From: Heterodera schachtii
Taxonomy: Eukaryota; Nematoda; Chromadorea; Rhabditida; Heteroderidae
Direction: 5' to 3'
Assembly: GCA_023374025.1 (NCBI GenBank)
Contig: SIJG01000057.1
Location: 495,046-559,045 of the forward strand
DNA: 64,000 nucleotides
The notes under the pieces are model-generated. The model worked only from the letters and a program-made list of their open reading frames with translations, made no database searches and was not told the DNA's origin. The translations under genes were made by a program, and so were the position numbers. Position 1 is the stretch's first letter. Each line of letters opens with the position of its first letter. Positions 11,116 through 21,123 of the stretch are shown one piece after another.

Positions 11116-11902
11116 TCAATCAGCAGAATCCTCATCAATCTTTGGGAATTTATTGAATTTTTCTTCCTCCGACTGATCAGTTTCCGGTAGTATTGATCGA
11201 TCAGATTCATCAGAGTCATTTTGCACTGATTTTTCACTGTCTTCTTCATCTAAAATAAAATTAATTTAAAAGAATAAGAAAAGAAATATGACATAATTGT
11301 AAATTTACCGGAAAATTCATCCTTCCATTTATAAAAGCTTCCAACGCCAATTCCCAACATTTTTGGTATTTCTTTAACTTTTTGCTTTTCATTTCTGAGC
11401 TTCTTAAACTGTTTCACAATGCTTCTTTTGTCTTCGTCGGAATATATTTTAGAGGCTGAAATTTAAGAAATTATCTTTTTAGTCTGAAATCTAAAAAATT
11501 AATCCCCGAAATTAAATAAATGTTTTGTATACAATATTCAGTAAAAAAATATACTAAGCTCAACTTAGAAGCATTTGATTTCTCTTAGATTCTCAGGTAT
11601 TTCTGAGAAATTCTGTAAAAAAAAAAACCCGCAAAATTTGTTTTTAAATCCCATAGTGATTTTCAAATGCAGAATTATCCTACTAATTTTATTTGACTAA
11701 ATCTTGCCGTTTTTCATCCCAAATTTCTGTATCCAATTGTAAATTGATTTTCGTGTGACTTTCAATTCCTCCGATATTTCTTCTTCAATTTTTTGGACAG
11801 TTTTATTTTTTCCATCACATAAAAAACGCTCCTTTTTCATTTTAAAAAATTTGCAAAGAATTTCACGTCGCTGACAATCATTTTTTCTTTCGGACTTTAA
11901 AT
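11116..11902 (-). CDS. Two HTH exons plus an acidic tail exon
   Basis: Three minus-strand exons join in frame, all with phase-1 boundaries: 11902-11708, 11455-11309 and 11249-11116 (stop TGA). The first encodes an HTH module ending VTRKSIYNWIQKFG. The second encodes one ending IGVGSFYKWKDEFS. The third is an Asp/Ser/Glu-rich tail with DQ and SDES motifs. The intron after 11708 begins GC (CG|GCAAGA), a GC-AG type. These exons lie directly downstream of the signal-peptide exon at 12612-12025. However, that exon's only good donor is phase 2, so the join needs a missed micro-exon or a 1-nt error. They may form the 3' half of that gene or a separate copy. Confidence 0.6.
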
Positions 11903-12024
11903 CTTTAAAATAATTTTTATTTAATAATGTAATATACTGTAACTAAATAAAAAAGCGAGTTTTTTGCTTTTTTAATTTGCTGAAAATACTTAGAAATTAG
12001 TTTATAATCATTTTAAATTTAGTT

Positions 12025-12612
12025 TTACTCGCTTTGTCCAAACTTTTCTTTTAACCTCCGAATCATGCTAATGTTTACACCCATTATTTTCGCTATTTCA
12101 GGATCAGATTTTGCTATTGTTTCTTTCATTTTCCGATATTCCTTGTAAATTTCCATCTTTCTTCGATCATTTTTCTTCAATCGCTTTCTGCTTCCTTCAT
12201 TTTGGTCAGTATGCCGATCAGATAGGGTTAAATCTCCGGAGGACTGATCAAATTGAATTGAATCTTCGTCAGGCTGATCAGATTTGGCTGAATCTTCTTC
12301 GTACTGATCAGAGTGAGCTAAATTTCCTCCGGATTGATCAGCAGCAGATGAACCGTTTTTTCCGTCATCAATTTCCCCAAATCGGTCGCTTTTGCTTTCT
12401 ATTAAACCGTCATAATTGTCTTCTTCGTTTGGCTCTGTTTTCACCGCTTTTCCTTGCTGTAATTCGGGTTCAACTTTTATTTCAATTGGCGTTAATTCTT
12501 TCTTAATTTCTACTGTAAATTGTTCTTCTTTCGGCTCAATTTTAATTTTCGCTTCTCCAATTCCCGCAACCGTCGCGACTAATGAGCACAATAAAATAGT
12601 TAAAACATGCAT
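12025..12612 (-). CDS. Secreted acidic protein with C-terminal HTH
   Basis: A single open exon encodes 195 residues. Residues 1-17 form a signal peptide (MHVLTILLCSLVATVAG). Residues about 20-65 contain four motifs of the SUMO-acceptor type: IKIEP, IKKEL, IKVEP and VKTEP. Residues about 70-145 are Asp/Ser/Gln-rich with repeated SDQ/DQ units. After a basic stretch (RKRLKKNDRRK, possible nuclear localisation signal), residues about 152-192 form an HTH ending NISMIRRLKEKFG. The reading frame stops at 12025. A donor (GTAAAA) lies at the last codon, so more HTH exons could be spliced on from 11902. It has the architecture of the gene at 27.8 kb. Secretion plus a DNA-binding fold suggests an effector acting in a host nucleus; this is inference. 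Confidence 0.7.
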   Translation of the reverse strand: MHVLTILLCSLVATVAGIGEAKIKIEPKEEQFTVEIKKELTPIEIKVEPELQQGKAVKTEPNEEDNYDGLIESKSDRFGEIDDGKNGSSAADQSGGNLAHSDQYEEDSAKSDQPDEDSIQFDQSSGDLTLSDRHTDQNEGSRKRLKKNDRRKMEIYKEYRKMKETIAKSDPEIAKIMGVNISMIRRLKEKFGQSE

Positions 12613-13034
12613 TTTACATAAATGATAATTAATTTGATGAAAACATTGAAAAACCAGTTAATATAAATAAAAATTTTTGTTATGTAATAAATATTAGAGA
12701 CGTAATTTTGCCAAGTTGGCGTATTTGTTTATATTTTGCAGTTCATTAGGAAAATGAAAACGGAAGGAAGTCACAGTTTGGGTATGTATTCTTATTTACA
12801 AAAAATGAAATAGACATTGCGAATATAATTCAAATGAATTTTGAAAAAATATAAAAAAAAATTCATAAAAATTCCATAATATTGGGCATTTTAATAAATT
12901 GAATAATTTCCTCGGATCACTTTTTCAATATTTCACTTGAAAATGAATTTTAAAGAGCACGAGAGAGATTAACTTTTTATTAAAATAGGTTTTATGCAAT
13001 TCATTTTAATTGTTATTATATTTTATATTTATAG

Positions 13035-13347
13035 TCATCGTGATGGTTCTGCGGCATTTTGCCTTCATGTTGAAATGGTTGGCAATACAATGTGTTCAAA
13101 ACTGGGGACATTGACACTGAAGACCGTTTAACTGTTGAGAAAGTGATGGAGCAAATAAATCGGTAAAATTAACTAATTAAAATAAATAATAAATAATTAT
13201 AAAATAAATAGTAAAAAATAATAATTAGGCGAAATTTGTCACATCCATCGACAACACAAAAAACAGCACAAATACGAGCAAAAGTTAGCAATGTGTTGAA
13301 GAAGGACAGCAGATTCACAAATTCGTTGCTTAATCAACGAAATTAGA
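13035..13347 (+). pseudogene. Unrecognised gene fragment with a frame break
   Basis: Two exon-like segments (13035-13162 and about 13229-13346) join across an intron in consistent phase. They read GDIDTEDRLTVEKVMEQINR, then a basic tail (RNLSHPSTTQKTAQIRAK...) ending in a stop. The beginning of the first segment reads HRDGSAAFCLHVEMVGN in another frame, so there is a 1-nt break. I do not recognise the family. Confidence 0.3.
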
Positions 13348-14229
13348 CATATTAATGATTCAATCAATTAATCCCAATAATTAAATACAACAAATCGTAA
13401 AAGTTCCGTTAAAACGAAAAAACAAACTGATAAATGAGAATCTTGAGAAAAAACATAATTAACTGGTTTCTGTGCCAATCAAATTCAGCGACGAAATGCC
13501 AAAAAGGACAAAGAACAAGTCAATTATAAAATTATGTAGAAAAACCAAATCTTTACATTAATATTACAGCTCTTTTAATTCAAATTTCTATTTTTTTTTT
13601 AATTTGCTTTCTCATATGGAAAATAGAGAGCGGAATCTTGAAAATTCTTTATCCGGGAAAGCAACGAACGGATTTTCTGGATTAAATAACGATTTGGTCT
13701 AGATCAAATTATTTCTCTATGAAATGGCATTACCACCGTTTCATTAAAATCTTTTGAAATTTTATTATTTTTTCGAAAAATAAAAACACCAACTATTCAA
13801 AATTTGAGCTAAACCCAAATAGGGAAAATTTTGATTTTTCTCTATAAAAAACTCATTTTCCGTGCCCTCTTTCTCTATAATAAGGTCCGTTTTCGTAGCT
13901 CCATCTTGACAAATAAATTAATTTGAAATTAAATAATTATTTATTTATTAGAGAGCCGATTTAAATTGATACAAAAAATCCAAATAAATGTTAAGTTATG
14001 GCCTGAAGCACTCAAAAAACAGGTTTTTCGAATATTTTTGGTTGTTTAACGATATTTCTACCGCGATATATGCATAATTAATCAGAAATAAACATGCGAA
14101 AAATAAAGGATATACACATATAGTTTCAAAGAATTAGTTTTGTAAAATATTAAAAATTTACATAAGAATTGCAAAAAAGGAAATCCCCACTAACCCGCAC
14201 AATTAATTAATTGTCTTTTTTTTACTAAC

Positions 14230-14786
14230 TTTTGTCAATTTGGCAATTTTTTCATCCAATACAGTTAAACATTGTTTATTTGGCAACAAAGCGACGAAAG
14301 AATTGCTTGCAACCTTAATAATAAAATTAAATTAATTATAAAGTCCTAGCCCTAGTCAAAGGAACGCCCATAGCTCAGTGGATGATAGCATTTTCTGGGA
14401 ATGGTCGCGGGTTCGACTCCCACCGGTCATGTTTTTTGTTTCCCCTTACTTTATTTTTTATTTAATACTTACTTTCGCAACATTTACTTTGTAGTAGCGA
14501 TATTGGCATTGCATTCCGCACACTTGGCACTCGCTCAAATACCTTTTCGGCCTTCCTACGCCTTTCTGCTTGTGCTGCGACTGATCACTTTCTTTCCGTG
14601 CCGATTTGAATGCCTTTCGATTTCTAATTTTGGCACTTTTTAAACATTTTCACATTCTGTGCCATTATATTTTGGTAATATGGACAAACATTGGCATTGA
14701 TTTGGGGCAGCATTCAACTCCATTTGGGCAGCGTTTGCCAATGATGCTGAAGAATGGATTTGGAGGGGATTTTGTGGTTCGAACAT
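14230..14786 (-). pseudogene. Nuclear-receptor-like DNA-binding domain remnant
   Basis: A minus-strand exon ending at 14473 (donor GTAAGT) reads GRPKRYLSECQVCGMQCQYRYYKVNV. This resembles the start of a nuclear receptor zinc finger (C-x2-C then a Y/H-Y-x-V motif). The next exon-like segment, 14313-14230, contains CKQFFRRFVAK, the typical P-box/FFRR element. It is out of the spliced frame, a key Cys is missing, and a stop follows. I read it as a decayed DNA-binding domain. A possible start codon is at 14786. The intron between the two pieces holds a tRNA-like sequence on the other strand. Confidence 0.4.
14364..14430 (+). pseudogene. tRNA-like pseudogene
   Basis: The A box TAGCTCAGTGG (14371-14381) and B box GGGTTCGACTCC (14409-14420) are both present. 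A T run follows at about 14432-14437, suiting Pol III termination. The T-stem (GCGGG/CCCAC) pairs at 4 of 5 positions and the putative anticodon stem (GCATT/AATGG) at 4 of 5. The acceptor stem pairs at only 4 of 7, the D-stem is broken and the variable loop is short. A functional tRNA is unlikely; this is a tRNA pseudogene or the head of a tRNA-derived SINE. Confidence 0.5.
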
Positions 14787-15217
14787 CTTCAATTAAATAA
14801 ATTAAATTCTAATAATTTAAAAATAACAATTAATTTTTAGTGAAAATTTGTTTTATTCTTGAAAGTATAAAATGCAACAAAATAGATTTTGTGAAATCAA
14901 GTAAATTAATTAAAATAAAGTTTCTTAGTTTGTGTTTATTATTTGGTTATTTTTAATAAAGTTGCTTAATGTTATTTTGAAAATCTTACATTTTAAATAT
15001 ATTTTTGATTAACGATATTTAATTTTTCTGCTCATTTTTACATAAAATTGACTGAGAATACCGAACTGTAAAGTTCATGCAAATAATACAAAATAACAAG
15101 CGTACGAATGTAAATTGAAAAAGAAATACATAAAACATAAGCGAAAATTTTCATAAAAATTTTTTAGGTCAACAAAAATGGAATAAAAAAAAAATTTTAA
15201 ATACATTTTTCATAAAG

Positions 15218-17560
15218 TCGGAATGAATCCACGCAAAGTTCGCGTCACAAAAGTCGATGAGCAACAAATAATGGCATTTGTAGAACGGATCAAACAGCAA
15301 TCATCAGAATGTGCCGACCTCAACTCGCTTAAAAATGGATTTGCTGGCTCTGCTTCCAGCAGAGGCTTTTTGGTTAATAGCACTCAAAATTTGTTGGTTA
15401 GCACCAAAAACTTTTCCCGTTAAAACAAAAAGTATACCATAGTCAAAAAAAAATATCGTTGGTCGGCGCCATGGGAAAAAAATCTCTCAAATTTGTTCAA
15501 AACAATTTTTTGACAAATTTTATATTAAAAAACTTAGAATGGCACCAACTTCGTTCCTTTAGTGCCCCTCTTTCTCAGAAAATTTATCGCTGAATTTTAG
15601 GCACCGGTGCAAAAACATTTTTGGATTTTATTGTGGTGAAACATTTGCTGGAGGTTGAGCAGAAAGTGTGCCGAATTCGCAACTCACGGACTCCAATCCC
15701 TGAATCATTTTATGACCAATGCAATTCGTTTGAGTCAATTTTTGCACGCAAATTAAATTTGATTGACTGTTCCCACAAATATTCGGTCAAAGAATTTGTT
15801 TTAAAAAAGAGATATTTTTAATTTAAGACCAAACCGCCGAATGCCCTTCCTGCAGCACTTTTTGAAAAAATAAATCGCTTCGGACCTTTCTTTGGCAAGC
15901 CACAATATTTGGCCATGGATTTGTTATTTGTTTTCGAAATTGCCAAAACCTTTCCATCTTATGCACAGCTTAACTTCAATAAGGTACTAAAAGCCTACTT
16001 TTTTGGTCTTTTAGAAAATTACGACCCGAAATTTGAAAATTCTCCAGACATTCCGAAAAAAATTGCTCATGGATTTTCATCCAACATTTTTGTCGACGAA
16101 AGCCAACCGGGGAGCAACTTCAATTTAATTCACCTGAATTTGATTTGATTGGCCCCCATTTATAGATTGCCCTGTGCAGTAATATTGCGATGCCATTGTA
16201 TGCGATGAGCAACGGATTTTACTCGGCACAGAAAAATTGTGACGTCTTATGCGACCCCAGTGGCCTGATAGTCATAAATACCTTTACAAATTCCATTTTT
16301 AATCAGGATTCGGTGTATGTGTAAAAATTGGATTATTGTCAGTTTATAAATAAGTCGAGATCCGGTTGACAGGATTAGTGACGGTTTTACCAGAATTTTA
16401 ATCCAGTCATCGAGATTAAAATCCCTGTTTTTTATCGGGATCCTGATCCCGAGCGTCATTTTATGACCGGCATTTTGGACTTTTTATTCTGAAGACAGGT
16501 CATATGGTCAAGCAAGATGAAACTTCATATCTTAAGCCTTTAAAACTCATATTTTATTGTTTTTAAAAATATTTTTAATTATTTCAGTGCTATGAAAATG
16601 GGCGACAGATTGTTGTGCAAAGCCGTACAACCATTCAACCGCTTAAGACTGAGCACGGAAGAATTTGTGCTTGTTAGGGCAATCATTTACTCACACATGG
16701 GTAAAAGCAGAAGTTTACTGTAGGAACGCAGATTAAAATTTTAAAGGGTTCATTTGCAGGGAAAAACCATAATATTAATATGAAAATTGCCTTAATGATT
16801 AAATTTGGATCAAAAATTCAAAAGCCTCAAACAAATTTCAAAAAATCACAAAAAGTGTAAATTTTTATGTATTCTTTCATTTGCCCATCCAAAACACTAA
16901 GTTAGGCATACGCCAACCAAAAATTCAAACAGAATTTAATAAAAAGAATTTATTTAAATAAATCTTTTTATATTCAGTTACGCCAGACCTTATTGATCAT
17001 GGACAGAAATTGTTGTTCACCGAAGCGGAGAAATATTCTTCTTTATTAATGCGCAATTTGCAGGTAATTGACACATGAGAATGTCCTTTTCAAACCCATT
17101 TTCATGCCCATGGGTCAGAGGCATTGAAATTTTTGGAAAATAATTACATCATCACTGGTTAGAATTAATATTTGTTTAAAAATTTAATTGCCTACAAAAT
17201 TTCACGTTTTACGAATTCAATATTTTACAAATTCTGCCTGTTTTCGAAACTTGAAAATTTCACATTTAAATATTTTCTAAAAAGTCGATTTTTTAAATTT
17301 TAAGTTAAAAAGTGACAAAGTATCATGGCTGCAAAATTTTAATTCATTCATTCAGCATTTCTGAATTATTTTTTCCCCTGTAGATGAATTACGGTCACGC
17401 CGCGGGTGCACTACGGTACGTGGAACTGATGGGACTGGTCGTAAGGCCTTTTCAACACGGGCGCCAAACATCGCCAAAGTGCTCACCAATTGTTACTGTA
17501 TTAACAGTGCTCACCAATTGTTACCGTATTAACAGTGCTCACCAATTGTTACCGTATTAA
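15218..17560 (+). CDS. Nuclear hormone receptor, hinge and ligand-binding domain (5' partial)
   Basis: Seven plus-strand exons: 15218-about 15396, 15601-15785, 15828-15983, 16166-16314, 16588-16700, 16978-17063 and 17384-17560. All joins after the second exon are phase-consistent. The first exon starts with VGMNPRKVRV, the usual end of a receptor DNA-binding domain. Later exons give LBD landmarks: PQYLAMDLLFVFEIAKTFPSY (helix 3 region), a CSNIAMPLYAMSNGFYSAQK segment, PFNRLRLSTEEFVLVRAIIY and YGHAAGALRYVELMGLV (helix 10 region). The role would be ligand-regulated transcription in the nucleus. The zinc-finger exons were not found upstream on this strand. The last exon runs into a 28-bp repeat array at 17478, so the C-terminal helix (AF-2) is replaced by repeat-encoded residues and a stop at 17558-17560. 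Confidence 0.82.
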
Positions 17561-17873
17561 CAGTGCTCACCAATTGTTACCGTATTAACAGTGCTCACCA
17601 ATTGTTACCGTATTAACAGTGCTCACCAATTGTTACCGTATTAACAGTGCTCACCAATTGTTACCCGTATTAACAGTGCTCACCAATGTTACCGTATTAA
17701 CAGTGCTCACCAATTGTTACCGTATTAACAGTGCTCACCAATTGTTACCGTATTAACAGTGCTCACCAATTGTTACCGTATTAACAGTGCTCACACAATT
17801 GTTACCGTATTAACAGTGCTCACCAATTGTTACCGTATTAACAGTGCTCACCAATTGTTACCTTATTAACAGT
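17478..17873. repeat. 28-bp tandem repeat, about 14 copies
   Basis: The unit is AGTGCTCACCAATTGTTACC followed by GTATTAAC. Copies are nearly identical, with single-base variants (first copy GTTACTG, last copy GTTACCTT, and a few 1-2 nt indels). The array forms the expanded outer end of the left arm of a larger inverted repeat. It is not a CRISPR array because there are no unique spacers. Confidence 0.95.
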
Positions 17874-18658
17874 ATTTCATGGTTTTTATATATTACTTTG
17901 GCATTTTTTCAAAGGATAATGATTCGAAGCAATTACCCAATTATCCCTGAATAAATGCGCCGGAGGTATTCTGGTACAAAGTGCCACAAATCGAATGCCA
18001 TTGATGGCTGCTGCTTCAGTGCCCTGCTCATTGATGACTTGACTAAAAAGAGTGGCTATTACAAAAGTATATTAATTTAAGTTTGGGCCGGCGGTGCCAA
18101 TGGGCGCAAAAATTTTTAAATTTGAACAGGGCTTGGTAAAATTATTTTTTATTAAAAAAATGCAAAAAAAAGCATCCCTTAAACAGCGACAAAAAATTTT
18201 TAAAAGGTATATACACCCCCTCAAATTGAAAATTCTCTAAAAAATACTCACATAAAATTTGTTGTTAATATTGTTTTTTCGTTTCCAAATTTCGTCAGTA
18301 ATTTTTCAAACTTTTATTCATTTAGGAAAAAAATTGGAAATTTCGTTTAAGAAATGAAACTGAATATTTTATTAATTTGCTTACAAAATTTTCCTGTACA
18401 GCAATTTTAAAAATCATTCTTCCGTTCATTTGTCAAGTCATCAATGAGCAGGGCACTGAAGCAGCAGCCATCAATGGCATTCGATTTGTGGCACTTTGTA
18501 CCAGAATACCTCCGGCGCATTTATTCAGGGATAATTGGGTAATTGCTTCGAATCACTATCCTTTGAAAAAAATGCCAAAGTAATATATAAAAACCATGAA
18601 ATACTGTTAATAAGGTAACAATTGGTGATCACTAAATCACTGTTAATACGGTAACAAA
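17478..18658. mobile_element. Foldback element with tandem-repeat-expanded arm
   Basis: Two inverted arms of about 175 bp, nearly identical, lie at about 17870-18043 and 18432-18609 around a 388-bp middle. The left arm continues outward into 14 copies of the 28-bp repeat. The right arm has only two degenerate copies (about 18603-18657). CAAAGT occurs at both outer edges (17475-17480 and 18655-18660) and may be a short target duplicate. The middle encodes nothing recognisable. This layout resembles foldback transposons such as FB or Galileo, whose long inverted repeats contain tandem repeats. It sits in the last exon of the nuclear receptor. Confidence 0.82.
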
Positions 18659-18661
18659 GTA

Positions 18662-19074
18662 CACCCCTACCGTAAACTCAGTTCAAGAACCTTGTGAAAT
18701 TAATGAAATCCTTTAAAATACCATTTATAAAACGAATTGACTATTCTAATATTTTTTCGAAAATAATCATAATCTCTTTGTACAAACGATTATTTATTTA
18801 TTTATTTCTTTTATTGTATTTCCTTTAAATCATTTTTACTGCTAATGGTTTTCTTTTTTGCTGGAATATGATTAAGCACATAAATAAATGTGCATAACTA
18901 ATTTGCTGTGATTGCCCATTAGATTAGAATCATCAGCACAATGAAATCATTTTTTTTGCATAATTTTTAACCAATCTGTTCATTTTCATTCAACCATCAT
19001 CACAAATTATTTCTGCTGGTGGTTTTGATAAATATTTATAAATATTTTTAGTAAAATTAAATATTTTTAATAAA
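18662..19074. other. Upstream region of the following secreted gene
   Basis: A/T-rich spacer with no exon. It presumably holds the promoter of the gene starting at 19075; no motif is recognised. Confidence 0.3.
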
Positions 19075-21123
19075 ATGTCCATTAAATATTTATTTGTTTT
19101 TCTTCTGTTCACCATTCATGAAGTCTTTTTGCAGAAAGGTAAAAAATATATTGAAAATTATTTTCATAATTAAATTTATTGGCACGGCCAAAGACTTTCA
19201 AATTCCTACGAATTCTAATATTAATAATTATTAAAATAAAATATTAATATTTTTGAAAATTTAGCGGTCGATTTGAAATGGCTCGAACACACCGTGGCAA
19301 AAATAATCGAAGAAAAAATTCCCAATGACCAAAATGTGCCAAAACTTTGCGATTTTTCAATCGAAAGTGGCACAGACCCAAAAGCGGCGGATGGAGAAAA
19401 ATTCATCAATTACACCACCATTTTCCGGGAGTACAATGGCAAAGGACAGAAGAAACTGACATATGTGAGAAAATGTTTAAATTGAAAAGTTTAAAATGGG
19501 AAAATGTTTGGAAAATTTGGCAAAATTTGTCAATGACAAAGATCTTTTGACGACAAATTTCAAAAATTAATCTTTTCAGCCAAATTAGTAGAAAATAAAA
19601 TTTAATCAATTTTTTAATATTTTAAATTTAAAAAAACCATTTGGATAAATGGATAATTGACAGTAAAAGCTATAGATAGCAATTTAATAATTTTTAAAAA
19701 CCAAATCTCTATTTTTGAAAATAATTTTACCCATTTTTAGCCTCCATTAGGCGAAGTGGCACGCGTTGGGCCCAAAATGGCGGCCAAAAGATTTCGTCAT
19801 TTTGGGCGCGCTTTCCCAGAAAGAATGCACAACAATAAAACGCTGGAGAAACTGTACGACGCCGAGTCGGGCATCATGGCACGCGAAACGCGTTGGGAGC
19901 GCAACATTTACTGTACGAAATGGTTGGCACATATGCTGCAGAAGACAGCCGAACGCACTTTGACCGCAAGTGTTGTGGGCGAGAAGTCAATCAACTACGA
20001 ACAGAAGTCCATCTCGGTCAAAACGGTGGGCAAAAACTAAGCGAGCCGATAAAAATTAAAAAATATTTTGGCCTAAAGGGTACTCGGGTAAAAAACATAA
20101 AAAGAAATTAGACTTAGTTTGAAGGAAAAAATTCAAAAAATCCAGGATCACAGGTAATCAACCTGCTGCTTTAAAAAAAGAAAAAACCAAAAATGGCTCA
20201 CAAGGTCCCTGACTTTGGCCGGGATTGGCCCGAGTAAATGCAATTCCAGTTCTAACTTTAAAATTCACTTGAAAATTGGGTCCGCAAATTTGAATTATGA
20301 GCTTAAACCTAATGGAGTTATTATATTTTTATCACCAAGGATAATTATAATTTTTTTTTTCAAAAATTAATGATAACAATTAAAACCAACAAAAATTCGA
20401 ATTTAATCCCAAAATTCCATCACTTTAGAATTTTTATTTAGTTTTTCCCCTTAGTCTCATATAATTTTATCCATTTTTTGTGTAATTTCTTTTGGCAGAA
20501 CATTGAGGAATTGGCCAACGATGTGAACAAAAGCAGAGACAAAATTCGCAAATTTTTGGAAGATGAATTGCCCGAAGAAGCTAAGCTGATCGACGATAAG
20601 AAATATGGGGAAATCAAGAAAATGCGCAAGGAATTGGCCGACGCAATTGACAAAGTGGCGGAGGAGGAGGGAAAGGACGGAAACACCAAATCATCAACCG
20701 TAAAATAAAATTTTAAAATCATTAATTTCTAATTAGTCTAGAAATTTCAAAAAAATTCAATAAAATTATAGAAGAAAAATTTCATTTTTATGGGTTATTT
20801 AAAAAAAAGAATAAATTTCTTTTCAATTATTACTTTAAAAAATAATTATTTAATTTTAATAAATAAATTATTAACTTTTCAGATGGACATGATTATTGTG
20901 TTTAAATATTTGGTCAAAATGCAAGGGAACAAAATGAGCCCGAATGAAGTCACAGTTCGGATCAGCAGTTTTGGCAAAAAGGCAAATTAAAATTGAAAAA
21001 AGTAATTATTTAAATTTAAAATATGAATTTTAGTGGGACATGGAGAATGATCTTTCCCGGAATGGAACTGATTCGAATGTGGAACCTTCGGTCATGCCCA
21101 AATCACATGACGGCACTTTTTAA
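19075..21123 (+). CDS. Secreted orphan protein, 312 aa, six exons
   Basis: Exons 19075-19138, 19265-19464, 19741-20025, 20499-20699, 20883-20981 and 21034-21123 join in frame (939 nt with stop). The fifth intron starts GC (AAAAAG|GCAAAT), a GC-AG type. Residues 1-20 form a signal peptide (MSIKYLFVFLLFTIHEVFLQ). The mature chain has a charged globular region with two Cys-containing segments and a basic part (RFRHFGRAFPERMHNNKTLE). A Glu/Lys-rich probable coiled coil follows in exon 4 (NIEELANDVNKSRDKIRKFL). The gene has normal codon use and no internal stops. No domain is recognised. Secretion in a plant parasite makes it an effector candidate, but only by context. Confidence 0.7.

Noticed and set aside
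12111..12506. Plus-strand ORF of 131 codons
   Set aside because: It is the antisense shadow of the secreted HTH protein; its apparent repeats mirror the DQ-rich linker.
17478..17873. Regular 28-bp repeats suggesting CRISPR
   Set aside because: There are no unique spacers between units, the units are directly adjacent, and the context is eukaryotic. It is a tandem repeat in a foldback element.
18377..18583. Plus-strand ORF of 68 codons
   Set aside because: It lies in the right arm of the foldback element, and its mirror sequence occurs in the left arm; not a gene.
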